From: DASVLX01 sp035552275
GTDB taxonomy: Bacteria > Actinomycetota > Actinomycetes > Mycobacteriales > Pseudonocardiaceae
NCBI GenBank assembly: GCA_035552275.1
Contig: DASZLR010000103.1
Coordinates: forward strand, 1 to 47,287
Reading direction: 5' to 3'
DNA: 47,287 nt
Below the pieces are notes generated by a model. The model searched no databases and was not told the DNA's origin. It saw only the letters and a list, made by a program, of their open reading frames with translations. Position numbers and translations under genes: made by a program. Numbering within the stretch: the first letter of the stretch is position 1; every line of letters begins with the position of its first letter. Below are positions 14,225-21,983 of the stretch, one piece after another.

Positions 14225-14827
14225 ATGGAACCGTTCACCGAACACACCGGGATCGGCGTCCCGCTGCGCCGGTCCAACGTAGACACCGACCAGATCATCC
14301 CGGCGGTCTACCTGAAGCGAGTCAGCCGCACCGGCTTCGAGGACGGACTGTTCTCCGCGTGGCGCGCCGACGAGCACTTCATCCTCAACATCGAGCCGTT
14401 CTCGCGCGGCAGCGTCCTGGTCGCCGGACCGGATTTCGGCACCGGCTCGTCCCGGGAGCATGCCGTGTGGGCGCTGATGAACTACGGCTTCCGGGTGGTC
14501 GTCTCCAGCCGGTTCGCGGACATCTTCCGCGGCAACGCCGGCAAGCAGGGACTCGTGGCGGCGCAGTGTGAGCAGTCCGACATCGAGCAGCTGTGGAAGA
14601 TCCTGGAAAACGATCCGGGGACCGAGGTGTCGGTCGACCTTCGCGAGAAGACCGTGCGGGCACGGGACTTCGTCTGTCCCTTCACGATCGATGACTACAC
14701 CCGTTGGCGGCTGCTGGAAGGACTCGACGACATCGGCTTGACCTTGCGAAACGCCGGCGCCATCGACGAGTTCGAGCGGGACCGGCCAGCCTGGCGGCCG
14801 ACCGTCGACACGGCGGCGGCGAAGTGA
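14225..14827 (+). CDS. leuD: 3-isopropylmalate dehydratase small subunit
   Basis: The 200-residue swivelling-domain partner of LeuC contains GVPLRRSNVDTDQIIPAVYLK near the start, the core GPDFGTGSSREHAVWAL, and FRGNAGKQGL. Size and motifs are typical. It is the second gene of the leuCD operon, which ends with the hairpin at 14833. Confidence 0.97.
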   Translation: MEPFTEHTGIGVPLRRSNVDTDQIIPAVYLKRVSRTGFEDGLFSAWRADEHFILNIEPFSRGSVLVAGPDFGTGSSREHAVWALMNYGFRVVVSSRFADIFRGNAGKQGLVAAQCEQSDIEQLWKILENDPGTEVSVDLREKTVRARDFVCPFTIDDYTRWRLLEGLDDIGLTLRNAGAIDEFERDRPAWRPTVDTAAAK

Positions 14828-14832
14828 CTGGC

Positions 14833-14872
14833 GGGGCTTGGGATTCCGCGCGACGCCGGAATCTCAAGCCCC
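14833..14872 (+). terminator. Terminator hairpin after leuD
   Basis: A 16-bp stem with a single G-U pair (GGGGCTTGGGATTCCG and its partner 14857-14872) and an 8-nt loop begins 5 bp after the leuD stop. There is no T tract, as is common in this group. The rest of the gap up to 15019 holds only the promoter region of hup. Confidence 0.85.
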
Positions 14873-15019
14873 GTGAATGTCCCTCGACCGAGCGGATTCT
14901 CGTCAACACGCGCAAAAAATGGGCGTGGCGCATGGCACTGCAAGCGATATGGGCTTACGGTGTCCGGTAACCGGCCCATCGAAGGGTCGCTTGTGACGTA
15001 GTCTCCGGAGGGACTAACA

Positions 15020-15643
15020 GTGAACAAGGCTCAACTCATCGAGGCTCTGTCGGACCGCTTGGGCGACAAGAAGGTTGCCGCCGGCGCCGTCGACACCCTC
15101 GTGGATGTCATCGTCCGCACCGTGAACAAGGGCGAGAAGGTGAACATCACCGGCTTCGGTGTGTTCGAGAAGCGCGCCCGCGCCGCCCGCACGGCGCGCA
15201 ACCCGCGTACCGGTGAGACGGTCAAGGTGAAGAAGACCAACGTGCCGGCTTTCCGTCCGGGCACGAACTTCCGTGAGGTCATCAGTGGCGCGAAGAAGCT
15301 GCCCCGCGTGACCGCGGCGAAGGTTGCCGGCACCGCGACCACCCGCTCGACCACCACTCGCTCCACCACCACCCGCACCGCGGCGAGCCGCCCGGCCGCC
15401 AGCAGCACGCGGTCCACGGCCACTCGGCCGACCGCCAGCCGCACGACGACGACGCGCACCCGCGCCGCCGCCGCCGCGAAGCCGGCTGCCCGCCCGAGCA
15501 CCCGCACGGCCGCGGCCACCACCGCCAAGAAGCCGGTTGCCCCCAAGGCGACCGCGACGAAGGCCGCCGCACCCGCCAAGAAGGCCGCTCCCGCGAAGAA
15601 GACGGCTGCCAAGGGCTCGGCGAAGAAGTCCGGCAAGAAGTAA
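15020..15643 (+). CDS. hupB: HU-family nucleoid protein with histone-H1-like tail
   Basis: The first 92 residues are a complete HU fold: MNKAQLIEALSDRLGDKK, VNITGFGVFEKRARAART and RNPRTGETVKVKKTNVPAF. The remaining 115 residues are a basic, disordered tail. The tail starts with Thr/Arg-rich repeats (TTRSTTTRSTTTRTAAS) and ends with Lys/Ala/Pro repeats (AAPAKKAAPAKKTAAKG). This long form is specific to actinobacteria (HupB/HupS) and compacts DNA; the tail also influences interactions and is a target of acetylation in mycobacteria. Start GTG 15020 follows GGAGGGACTAACA. It is probably strongly expressed. Confidence 0.95.
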   Translation: MNKAQLIEALSDRLGDKKVAAGAVDTLVDVIVRTVNKGEKVNITGFGVFEKRARAARTARNPRTGETVKVKKTNVPAFRPGTNFREVISGAKKLPRVTAAKVAGTATTRSTTTRSTTTRTAASRPAASSTRSTATRPTASRTTTTRTRAAAAAKPAARPSTRTAAATTAKKPVAPKATATKAAAPAKKAAPAKKTAAKGSAKKSGKK

Positions 15644-15667
15644 GCAAGACGTCAAGAACCGATCATC

Positions 15668-15705
15668 GCTGCGGCCGCCCGGCGTATTCGCCCGGCGGCC
15701 GCAGC
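15668..15705 (+). terminator. Terminator hairpin after hupB
   Basis: Perfect 12-bp arms GCTGCGGCCGCC and GGCGGCCGCAGC enclose a 14-nt loop that can pair further. The hairpin lies between hupB and the small gene at 15720. Confidence 0.75.
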
Positions 15706-15719
15706 GGTTCTGTGCCGCC

Positions 15720-15908
15720 ATGAGTAGACGAAGGTATGTGGCCAGAGGCGTGCCCGGCGGCTATCGCATCTGGGACAACAAGGGACGCCGGTGGTGGGGC
15801 GACCGCTATGAACTGTGCCCCGATGACCTTCTGGACGAACTGAACGGCGAGGCCGACTACGCCCGTGTCACCGCCCTGCTCAAGCGATATCGGGCACAGC
15901 GACGATAG
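15720..15908 (+). CDS. Small conserved-looking hypothetical protein (62 residues)
   Basis: Not recognised by function. The protein is basic and aromatic: MSRRRYVARGVPGGYRIWD, NKGRRWWGDRYE, then DDLLDELNG and a C-terminal helix YARVTALLKRYRAQRR. The YRIWDNKGRRWWGD pattern looks like a compact beta hairpin, and the codon choice is typical for real genes here. It follows hupB after a terminator and converges on mutT1 across a 14-bp tandem repeat. Small basic proteins of this type next to hup occur in related actinomycetes, as far as I recall. Confidence 0.65.
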   Translation: MSRRRYVARGVPGGYRIWDNKGRRWWGDRYELCPDDLLDELNGEADYARVTALLKRYRAQRR

Positions 15909-15918
15909 GTTCCGCGAT

Positions 15919-15974
15919 CGCACTGGGACAGCCGCACTGGGACAGCCGCACTGGGATGGCTGCGCTAGGACGGC
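15919..15974. repeat. 14-bp tandem repeat, four units
   Basis: Units start at 15919, 15933, 15947 and 15961. The first two are identical (CGCACTGGGACAGC); the third and fourth are diverged. The array fills the gap between two convergent genes, and its last unit covers the mutT1 stop codon. Confidence 0.65.
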
Positions 15975-16924
15975 TGGGGGGCCGGAGCGGGCAGGGCGGT
16001 CGGCAGATAATCGGCGGCCAACAGCCGATGCGGCCACGCTGGCTCAAGCGACAGCACCCAGACGCTGCCCTTCTTGCACGGCACCTGATCCAGCGCTAGC
16101 CCGGATCGTTGGGCTCGTCCGGATCGTTGGGCCAGCATGCGGATCAGTCCGGGAATCGCCCCGCCCTGACTGGAGATCACCGGTCGGCCGCCGGCACGAA
16201 TCAATTCGTCCAGCCGGCGCAACGAAGCCGCCGGCTTCCGCGCGAACGCCGCTTCGGCCAATGCCGGCTCGCGCACCGGCGACACACCCATATCCGCTGC
16301 CACGCCGGCCACCGTCTGCTCGCAACGCACCAGGGGAGCGGTGTGCACCCGATCCGGTTGGAACAGCGGCAGCATCATCCGCAGCGCCGCCGCCTGTTCC
16401 TGCCCGGCCGGGCTCAGCGGCCGCAGATCGTCGTCACCGTCCCAGGTGGACCGGTGCCCGGCCTTGGCGTGCCGGACCAGCAGCACGGTCGCCGTCTCGG
16501 CCGGCAGCGCCGCGAACGCCGCCAGCACCTCGCGATCCCAGTCGTAGTCGAGCAGGCGGCCGGCCGCGGCCGCCGAGAGCCAGCGCAACTCGTCCACCTC
16601 GCCGCCCTCGGTATCGCCGTCGTCATCGACCGACATCGCCGGTCCCACCACGCGGGCGGCGAAGTAGTCGACCGCCTTCTCGCCTTCCGGCACGGCATAC
16701 CGAACCTGGATCAGCGGCCGATCCAGCACGGCCCGAAATCCGGTCTCCTCCGCGGTCTCCCGCACCGCGCACGCCGGCAACGTCTCACCGCGATGCACTT
16801 TGCCCTTGGGCAGCGACCAGTCGTCGTACCTCGGCCGGTGCACTACGGCGATCTCCGGCTCACCGGACTCCGCCTGGCGCCACAACACCGTCCCGGCCGC
16901 GCGGACGTCCGGAAAGCTCACCAC
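15965..16924 (-). CDS. mutT1: MutT1-like Nudix hydrolase fused to histidine phosphatase
   Basis: The 319-residue two-domain protein has a complete Nudix box (GKVHRGETLPACAVRETAEETGF, read in two halves) at residues 40-65, then a histidine-phosphatase domain opening with LLVRHAKAGHRSTW (catalytic RH) and PLSPAGQEQA. This is the architecture of mycobacterial MutT1, which sanitises 8-oxo-dGTP/8-oxo-GTP and hydrolyses diadenosine polyphosphates. GTG 16924 lies 17 bp after the ppk1 stop, so both genes probably share a transcript. The Ala/Pro-rich end (LPTALPAPAPQPS) is not conserved. Confidence 0.9.
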   Translation of the reverse strand: MVSFPDVRAAGTVLWRQAESGEPEIAVVHRPRYDDWSLPKGKVHRGETLPACAVRETAEETGFRAVLDRPLIQVRYAVPEGEKAVDYFAARVVGPAMSVDDDGDTEGGEVDELRWLSAAAAGRLLDYDWDREVLAAFAALPAETATVLLVRHAKAGHRSTWDGDDDLRPLSPAGQEQAAALRMMLPLFQPDRVHTAPLVRCEQTVAGVAADMGVSPVREPALAEAAFARKPAASLRRLDELIRAGGRPVISSQGGAIPGLIRMLAQRSGRAQRSGLALDQVPCKKGSVWVLSLEPAWPHRLLAADYLPTALPAPAPQPS

Positions 16925-16941
16925 AGATCCAACTCCCGCTG

Positions 16942-19368
16942 CTAGCTTTCCGCGTTCGCGTGCCGCCGCATCAACTCGGCCTGATGGTCGCGGACCTCGG
17001 CGCCCTCGGCCGGCGACGGGTCCCACCGGCCGTCGGCGCGCAGCACCCAGCATCGGGTCGCCGGATCGAGCGCGGCCGCGAAGATGTCCCCGAGCTGCCC
17101 GGTGAGTCTGTTGTCGGTGACCCGCACCAGTACCTCGACCCGGCGATCGAGATTGCGGTGCATCATGTCCGCGCTGCCCAACCAGTACTCGTTCTCGCCG
17201 ACGAAGTGGAATATCCGCGAGTGCTCCAGGAACCGGCCCAGAATCGACCGGACCCGGACTCCTTCGGACAGTCCCGGCAGATCGGGCTTGAGCGCACAGA
17301 TCCCGCGCACCACCACATCCACCGGCACCCCGGCCCGCGCCGCCCGATAGAGCGCGTCGATCACCTGCTCGTCCACCATGGAGTTCACCTTGATCCGCAC
17401 CCCGGCCGGCCGGCCGGCGGCGGCGTGCTCGATCTCCCGCTCGACCCGCTCCACGATGCCGCGCCGAACGCCCTGCGGCGCGACCAGCAGACTGCGGTAG
17501 GTGTTCTGTCGGGAGTAGCCGGTGAGCACGTTGAACAGGTCGGTGAGGTCCGCGCCGATGGTCGGATCGGTGGTGAGCAGGCCGATGTCCTCGTACAGCC
17601 GCGCGGTCTTGGGGTTGTAGTTGCCGGTGCCGACATGGCAGTAGCGCCGGATGGTCGACCCCTCCTGCCGCACCACCAACACGGTCTTGCAGTGCGTCTT
17701 CAGGCCCACCAACCCGTACACCACGTGCACGCCGGCCTTCTCCAGCATCTGCGCCCACTTGATGTTGGCCTGCTCGTCGAACCGCGCCTTGAGCTCCACC
17801 AGCACCACGACCTGCTTGCCGGCCTCGGCCGCGTCGACCAGCGCGTCCACGATCGGTGAGTCGCCGGACGTCCGGTACAGGGTCTGCTTGATGGCCAACA
17901 CCTTCGGGTCGGCCGCCGCCTGCTCGATGAACCGCTGCACGCTGGTGGAGAACGAGTCGTATGGGTGGTGCACCAGCACGTCTTCTTCGCGGAGGGTGGC
18001 GAACACGCTCTTGGGCGTCTCGCGCTCGCCGAACGCCGGATGGGTGGCCGGCACGAACGCCGGGTCCTTGAGATCCCGGCGCTGCAACGCATACATCTCC
18101 CACAGACAGGACAGGTCCAGCGGTCCGCGCACGGCCACCACGTCGTGCGCGTCGACTTCCAGCTTGGTGAGCAACAGGTCCAGCATGTGCTCGCTGGTCT
18201 CCTCGCCGACCTCCAACCGCACCGGCGGCCCGAACCGGCGTTGCAGTAGCTCCTTCTCCAGCGCCTGCAACAGATCCTCGTCGCGGTCCTCCTCGACGTC
18301 GAGGTCGGCGTTGCGGGTGATCCGGAAGACGTGGAACTCGCTGACCTCCATGCCGGCGAACAGGTCGCCCAGGTGCGCGGCGATCAGTTCCTCCAACGGC
18401 AGGAACGTCGCCTCCCGGGACTCGCGATCGGACTCGACCCGGATCAGCCGCGGCACGTTGTCCGGCACCTTCACCCGGGCGAACCGCTCGATCCCGCTGG
18501 CCGGGTCCCGGACGGTGACCGCGAGGTTCAGCGACAGCCCGGAGATGTAGGGGAACTTGTGCGTCGGGTCCACGGCGAGCGGGGTGAGCACCGGGAAAAC
18601 CTGGTCGCTGAAGTAGTTGGACAGCCGCAGCCGGTCGTGGTCGGCGAGGTCCTGCCAGCTGACGATCCGAATGCCCTCCTTCGCCAACTCCGGCAGCACG
18701 TGGTCGAGGAACACGGTGGCGTGCTGCTCGACCAACTCCTGGTTGCGCTTGGCGATCCAGGTGAGTTGCTCGCGCGGGGTGAGGCCGTCCGCGCTGCGCA
18801 CCGACAGGCCGGTCTCCTCGCGCCGCTTCAGGCCGGCGACCCGCACCATGTAGAACTCGTCCAGATTGGACGCGAAGATCGCCAGGAACTTGGCGCGTTC
18901 CAGCAGCGGCTGCGACGAGTCCTCGGCCAGCGCGAGCACCCGGGCGTTGAAGTCCAACCAGGAGATCTCCCGGTTGAAGTAGCGGTCTTCCGGCAGGTCG
19001 GCGCTCGTGCTGGCGGGACCGGTCACCGCCGGCGGCGCGGCGGGGGGCGCGGACGACAGCACAGCTGGTGGCAGAGCCGGCGCCGCAATCGGCGGCGCGG
19101 GCGGCGGGCCGGTCGGGTCGGTGGTCTCGGTGGCTGCCACGCCGGGGCGCGGCCGGCCGGCGACGCCACGACCGGCCGTGGTGGTGCGGCTGGGCCTGGG
19201 CGGCGGGGTCCGATGCCCGGGTGTGGGTGTCCCACTGTGAGCCGTCACCCGCCGGCGGGACGAACCGGTGCTCGCCGCGTGCGGACCCGACGCCGACCGC
19301 TCATGATCGTTCTCGAGCTCGTCGTGCTGGTCGCTGGGTCCGCTGTTTCCGCCGCTCACACAGGCCAT
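16942..19368 (-). CDS. ppk1: Polyphosphate kinase 1
   Basis: The 808-residue protein makes inorganic polyphosphate from ATP. The conserved part begins near residue 127 with EDRYFNREISWLDFNARVL and NLDEFYMVRVAGLK. The phospholipase-D-like catalytic half contains HPYDSFSTSVQRFIEQAA, LAIKQTLYRTS, and the phosphorylated-His region RYCHVGTGNYNPKTARLYED. About 125 residues before that are low-complexity (Pro, Ala, Thr, Arg), longer than in most homologues; a later start is possible, but the codon bias stays coding. ppk1 is followed by mutT1 and preceded by fbiD, the same order as in mycobacteria. Confidence 0.95.
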   Translation of the reverse strand: MACVSGGNSGPSDQHDELENDHERSASGPHAASTGSSRRRVTAHSGTPTPGHRTPPPRPSRTTTAGRGVAGRPRPGVAATETTDPTGPPPAPPIAAPALPPAVLSSAPPAAPPAVTGPASTSADLPEDRYFNREISWLDFNARVLALAEDSSQPLLERAKFLAIFASNLDEFYMVRVAGLKRREETGLSVRSADGLTPREQLTWIAKRNQELVEQHATVFLDHVLPELAKEGIRIVSWQDLADHDRLRLSNYFSDQVFPVLTPLAVDPTHKFPYISGLSLNLAVTVRDPASGIERFARVKVPDNVPRLIRVESDRESREATFLPLEELIAAHLGDLFAGMEVSEFHVFRITRNADLDVEEDRDEDLLQALEKELLQRRFGPPVRLEVGEETSEHMLDLLLTKLEVDAHDVVAVRGPLDLSCLWEMYALQRRDLKDPAFVPATHPAFGERETPKSVFATLREEDVLVHHPYDSFSTSVQRFIEQAAADPKVLAIKQTLYRTSGDSPIVDALVDAAEAGKQVVVLVELKARFDEQANIKWAQMLEKAGVHVVYGLVGLKTHCKTVLVVRQEGSTIRRYCHVGTGNYNPKTARLYEDIGLLTTDPTIGADLTDLFNVLTGYSRQNTYRSLLVAPQGVRRGIVERVEREIEHAAAGRPAGVRIKVNSMVDEQVIDALYRAARAGVPVDVVVRGICALKPDLPGLSEGVRVRSILGRFLEHSRIFHFVGENEYWLGSADMMHRNLDRRVEVLVRVTDNRLTGQLGDIFAAALDPATRCWVLRADGRWDPSPAEGAEVRDHQAELMRRHANAES

Positions 19369-19411
19369 TGTCCACGATGATCGCTATTTTTCGACCGGAA
19401 GGCGAACAAGC

Positions 19412-19431
19412 AGCCGGGTGAAATCCCGGCT
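19412..19431 (-). terminator. Hairpin between fbiD and ppk1
   Basis: AGCCGGG-TGAAAT-CCCGGCT forms a 7-bp perfect stem in the 74-bp gap between the two minus-strand genes. An outer GTGAAA/TTTCAC pair (19418-19446) can alternate with it. It may terminate fbiD transcription before the ppk1 promoter. Confidence 0.6.
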
Positions 19432-19442
19432 ACGCCCAGGTT

Positions 19443-20159
19443 TCACATCCGACAGCACGAGGTGGCGCCCACGAGTGCGGCGGTGTGCCGGCCGAGCCCC
19501 AGCGCGCAGGCCGCGCTCAGGTCTTCGGCGGTGTCCACATCGCAGCGCAGTGACGGCAGTGACGCGCCGATCGACACCGCCCCGGACGAGGTGTGCGCGG
19601 CCGCCGAGCCGACGCCGAACCGCGGGTCCAGCGGCCCGCCGGGCGCGGCCACCAGCAGCGTGCTGCCGGTGCCCTGCCGGTCCGCGCAGAACGCCCGCCG
19701 GCCGTCCGCTTCGGCCAGTGCCGTGGCCAGGTCCTCGGCGCGCAACGCCGGCAGGTCGGCCTGCAGCGCGGCGACCCGCGCCCGGCGGTCGCGCCGCAGC
19801 AGCACCGCCGCGCCGTGGGCCACCGCCGCGTTCAGCCCGGCCGCGTGCGATCCCGTGTGCCGGGATCCGGCTGGCGGGTCGTCGGTGGACTCCACGCCGT
19901 CCTCGGCGAGCAGTGCGGCGACCGTCCGGTCCGAGGTGACCACCAGCACCCGGCGCACGTTCGCCGTGGCGGCGGCGGCCAGCGCGGTGTCCCGGACCAG
20001 CGCCAGCACCAGCGCCTCGTGCTCGGCCTGCCCGCCGACCCCGCCGTCGGCCGCGCCACGCAGCCGCGACTTCGCCTGATCCAGCGTCTTGACCGGGATC
20101 ACCACGTCCACGGCTTCAACAGTGCTTGTCACTCGCCCATCATCACCCGAAGTCCGCAT
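19443..20159 (-). CDS. fbiD: Phospholactate/phosphoenolpyruvate guanylyltransferase
   Basis: The 238-residue nucleotidyltransferase of the CofC/FbiD family makes the guanylated intermediate of coenzyme F420. Seen: DVVIPVKTLDQAKSRL at the N-terminus, VRRVLVVTSDRTVAALL, GLNAAVAHGA, the metal-binding LQADLPAL, and RCDVDTAEDL near the end. Actinobacterial members use phosphoenolpyruvate rather than 2-phospholactate, so that substrate is inferred. ATG 20159 is preferred because of GGAGG 9 bases upstream; GTG 20132 is the alternative. It is divergent from plsC and followed by ppk1. Confidence 0.9.
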   Translation of the reverse strand: MRTSGDDGRVTSTVEAVDVVIPVKTLDQAKSRLRGAADGGVGGQAEHEALVLALVRDTALAAAATANVRRVLVVTSDRTVAALLAEDGVESTDDPPAGSRHTGSHAAGLNAAVAHGAAVLLRRDRRARVAALQADLPALRAEDLATALAEADGRRAFCADRQGTGSTLLVAAPGGPLDPRFGVGSAAAHTSSGAVSIGASLPSLRCDVDTAEDLSAACALGLGRHTAALVGATSCCRM

Positions 20160-20229
20160 GTCGCGCCGCCTCCAATTAGAGTGCAGGCACCTCACAGAGA
20201 GCGGCACACACGGCGGCGAAGGAGCGGGT

Positions 20230-20970
20230 GTGGCTAAGCGCGAGCACAGCAACGGCTGGGTTTGGTTCGCGGCACTGTTCTTCTACCCGCTGACCAGGCT
20301 GCTGGCCCGCCGGGTGAACAGGGGCGTCGAGAACATCCCGGCCACCGGCGGCGCGCTACTGGTGATGAACCACATATCGCACATCGACCCGATGTACGAC
20401 GCCGTGTTCGTGCACAAGCTGCGCCGAGTCCCGCGCTTCCTGGCCAAGAACACGCTGTGGAAGTCGCGGGTGGTCCGGCAGGTGATGACCCGAACCGGCC
20501 AGATCCCGGTCTACCGCGCCTCGTCCGACGCCCAGGACAGCCTGCGGGACGCCAACACCGCGCTGCGCGAGGGCAAGCTGGTGATCATCTATCCGGAGGG
20601 CACCATCACCCGCGATCCGGACGGCTGGCCGATGCTCTCCCGCACCGGCGTCGCCCGGCTCGCGCTGGACAACGACGTGCCGGTCATCCCGGCGGCCCGC
20701 TGGGGCACCCTGGCGATTCTGGACTTCTACCAGAAGAAATTCCGGCCGCTGCCGCGTGGCGTGGTGACCACCTCGGTCGGCGAGCCGGTGGACCTGGCTG
20801 CGTATCGCGGCAAGCCGGTCACTCCGGAGGCGCTGCGCGAGGTCACCGCGCTGGTGATGCGGCAGGTGACCGGGCTGCTGGGCGAGACGCGCGGCGAGAC
20901 GCCGCCTGTCGAGCCGTTCCGGCCAGGCGCCGCGCGCCGGCACCAGCAGGACACGGCGAGCGGGTCATGA
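20230..20970 (+). CDS. plsC: 1-acylglycerol-3-phosphate O-acyltransferase
   Basis: The 246-residue membrane-associated acyltransferase converts lysophosphatidate to phosphatidate. It shows one N-terminal hydrophobic segment (WVWFAALFFYPLTRLLA), the catalytic NHxxHxD box in MNHISHIDPMYD, RTGQIPVYRAS, and the substrate-binding YPEGTITRDP. GTG 20230 follows AAGGAG at good distance. The stop overlaps the gpsA start by four bases (ATGA), so plsC and gpsA, enzymes of the same glycerolipid route, are translationally coupled. Confidence 0.93.
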   Translation: MAKREHSNGWVWFAALFFYPLTRLLARRVNRGVENIPATGGALLVMNHISHIDPMYDAVFVHKLRRVPRFLAKNTLWKSRVVRQVMTRTGQIPVYRASSDAQDSLRDANTALREGKLVIIYPEGTITRDPDGWPMLSRTGVARLALDNDVPVIPAARWGTLAILDFYQKKFRPLPRGVVTTSVGEPVDLAAYRGKPVTPEALREVTALVMRQVTGLLGETRGETPPVEPFRPGAARRHQQDTASGS

Positions 20971-21977
20971 CCATCCGGCGGCTGGCCGTCCTGGGCGCCG
21001 GTTCCTGGGGCACCACGTTCGCCAAGGTGCTCGCCGACGCCGGCCAGGACGTGGTCCTGTGGGCCCGCCGCCCGGATGTCGCGCGGGCCATCAACGACGG
21101 CCGCCGCAATCCGGACTACCTGCCCGACATCCCGCTGCCGGACAACATCAGCGCCACGTCCGACGCGGAGCGGGCGCTGGCCGGCGTGGATGCCGTGGTG
21201 CTCGCGGTGCCCAGCCAGACGCTGCGCGCCAACCTCGATTCCTGGCGGCCGGCACTGCCTGCCGACGCGCTGCTGGTCAGCCTCGCCAAAGGCGTGGAAC
21301 TGGGCTCGGGCAAGCGGATGAGCGAAGTGATCGCCGAGGTCGCGGGCGTGCCGGCGGAAAGGGTCGCGGTCGTGTCCGGGCCGAACCTGGCCCGCGAGAT
21401 CGCCACCGAGCAGCCGACCGCGACAGTGATCGCCTGCGTCGACCATGATCGCGCGGTCGCCCTGCAACACGCCAGCCACAACCACTACTTCCGCCCGTAC
21501 ACCAACGACGACGTGGTCGGCTGCGAGCTGGGCGGAGCGTGCAAGAACGTGATCGCGCTGGCCTGCGGGGCGGCGATCGGGCTCGGCTACGGCAGCAACA
21601 CCACCGCGACCATCATCACCCGCGGCCTGGCCGAGATGGCCCGGCTGGGTGTGGCGCTGGGTGCCAACGCACTCACCTTCGCCGGCCTCGCCGGCCTGGG
21701 TGACCTGGTCGCCACCTGCTCATCGCCGTTGTCCCGCAACCGGTCCTTCGGTGAGCGGCTGGGCGCGGGGGACACCGTGGCGCAGGCGCAGGAGGCGACG
21801 CACGGGCAGGTCGCCGAGGGCGTGAAATCCTGCTCGTCGGTCCGCGAGCTGGCCGCCCGGGTCGGCGTGGACATGCCGATCACCGATGCGGTGCACCGGA
21901 TCTGCCATGACGGCGCCGGCCCGTCGGCGATGGTCGCCGAACTGCTCGGCCGGGAACGGAAGGCCGAATGGGCGTGA
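20967..21977 (+). CDS. gpsA: NAD(P)-dependent glycerol-3-phosphate dehydrogenase
   Basis: The 336-residue cytosolic enzyme reduces dihydroxyacetone phosphate to sn-glycerol-3-phosphate for phospholipid synthesis. Seen: the cofactor motif LGAGSWGTTFAKVLA, then LVSLAKGVE, VVSGPNLAREIA, the catalytic Lys in GACKNVIALACG, GLGYGSNTTATIITRGL and GLGDLVATCSSPLSRNRSFG. ATG 20967 overlaps the plsC stop. The cystathionine gamma-lyase gene starts a few bases downstream, so all three may be one transcript. Confidence 0.96.
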   Translation: MTIRRLAVLGAGSWGTTFAKVLADAGQDVVLWARRPDVARAINDGRRNPDYLPDIPLPDNISATSDAERALAGVDAVVLAVPSQTLRANLDSWRPALPADALLVSLAKGVELGSGKRMSEVIAEVAGVPAERVAVVSGPNLAREIATEQPTATVIACVDHDRAVALQHASHNHYFRPYTNDDVVGCELGGACKNVIALACGAAIGLGYGSNTTATIITRGLAEMARLGVALGANALTFAGLAGLGDLVATCSSPLSRNRSFGERLGAGDTVAQAQEATHGQVAEGVKSCSSVRELAARVGVDMPITDAVHRICHDGAGPSAMVAELLGRERKAEWA

Positions 21978-21983
21978 TCGCCC

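Noticed and set aside
15324..17859. Long plus-strand open frames across hupB, mutT1 and ppk1
   Set aside because: They are Pro/Arg/Ala-rich antisense or shifted shadows of recognised genes, a known effect of high G/C at third positions.
16942..18103. Long minus-strand frame joining parts of ppk1 and mutT1
   Set aside because: It follows the wrong frame through ppk1 and only meets the real mutT1 frame at its end; a fusion protein is not supported.
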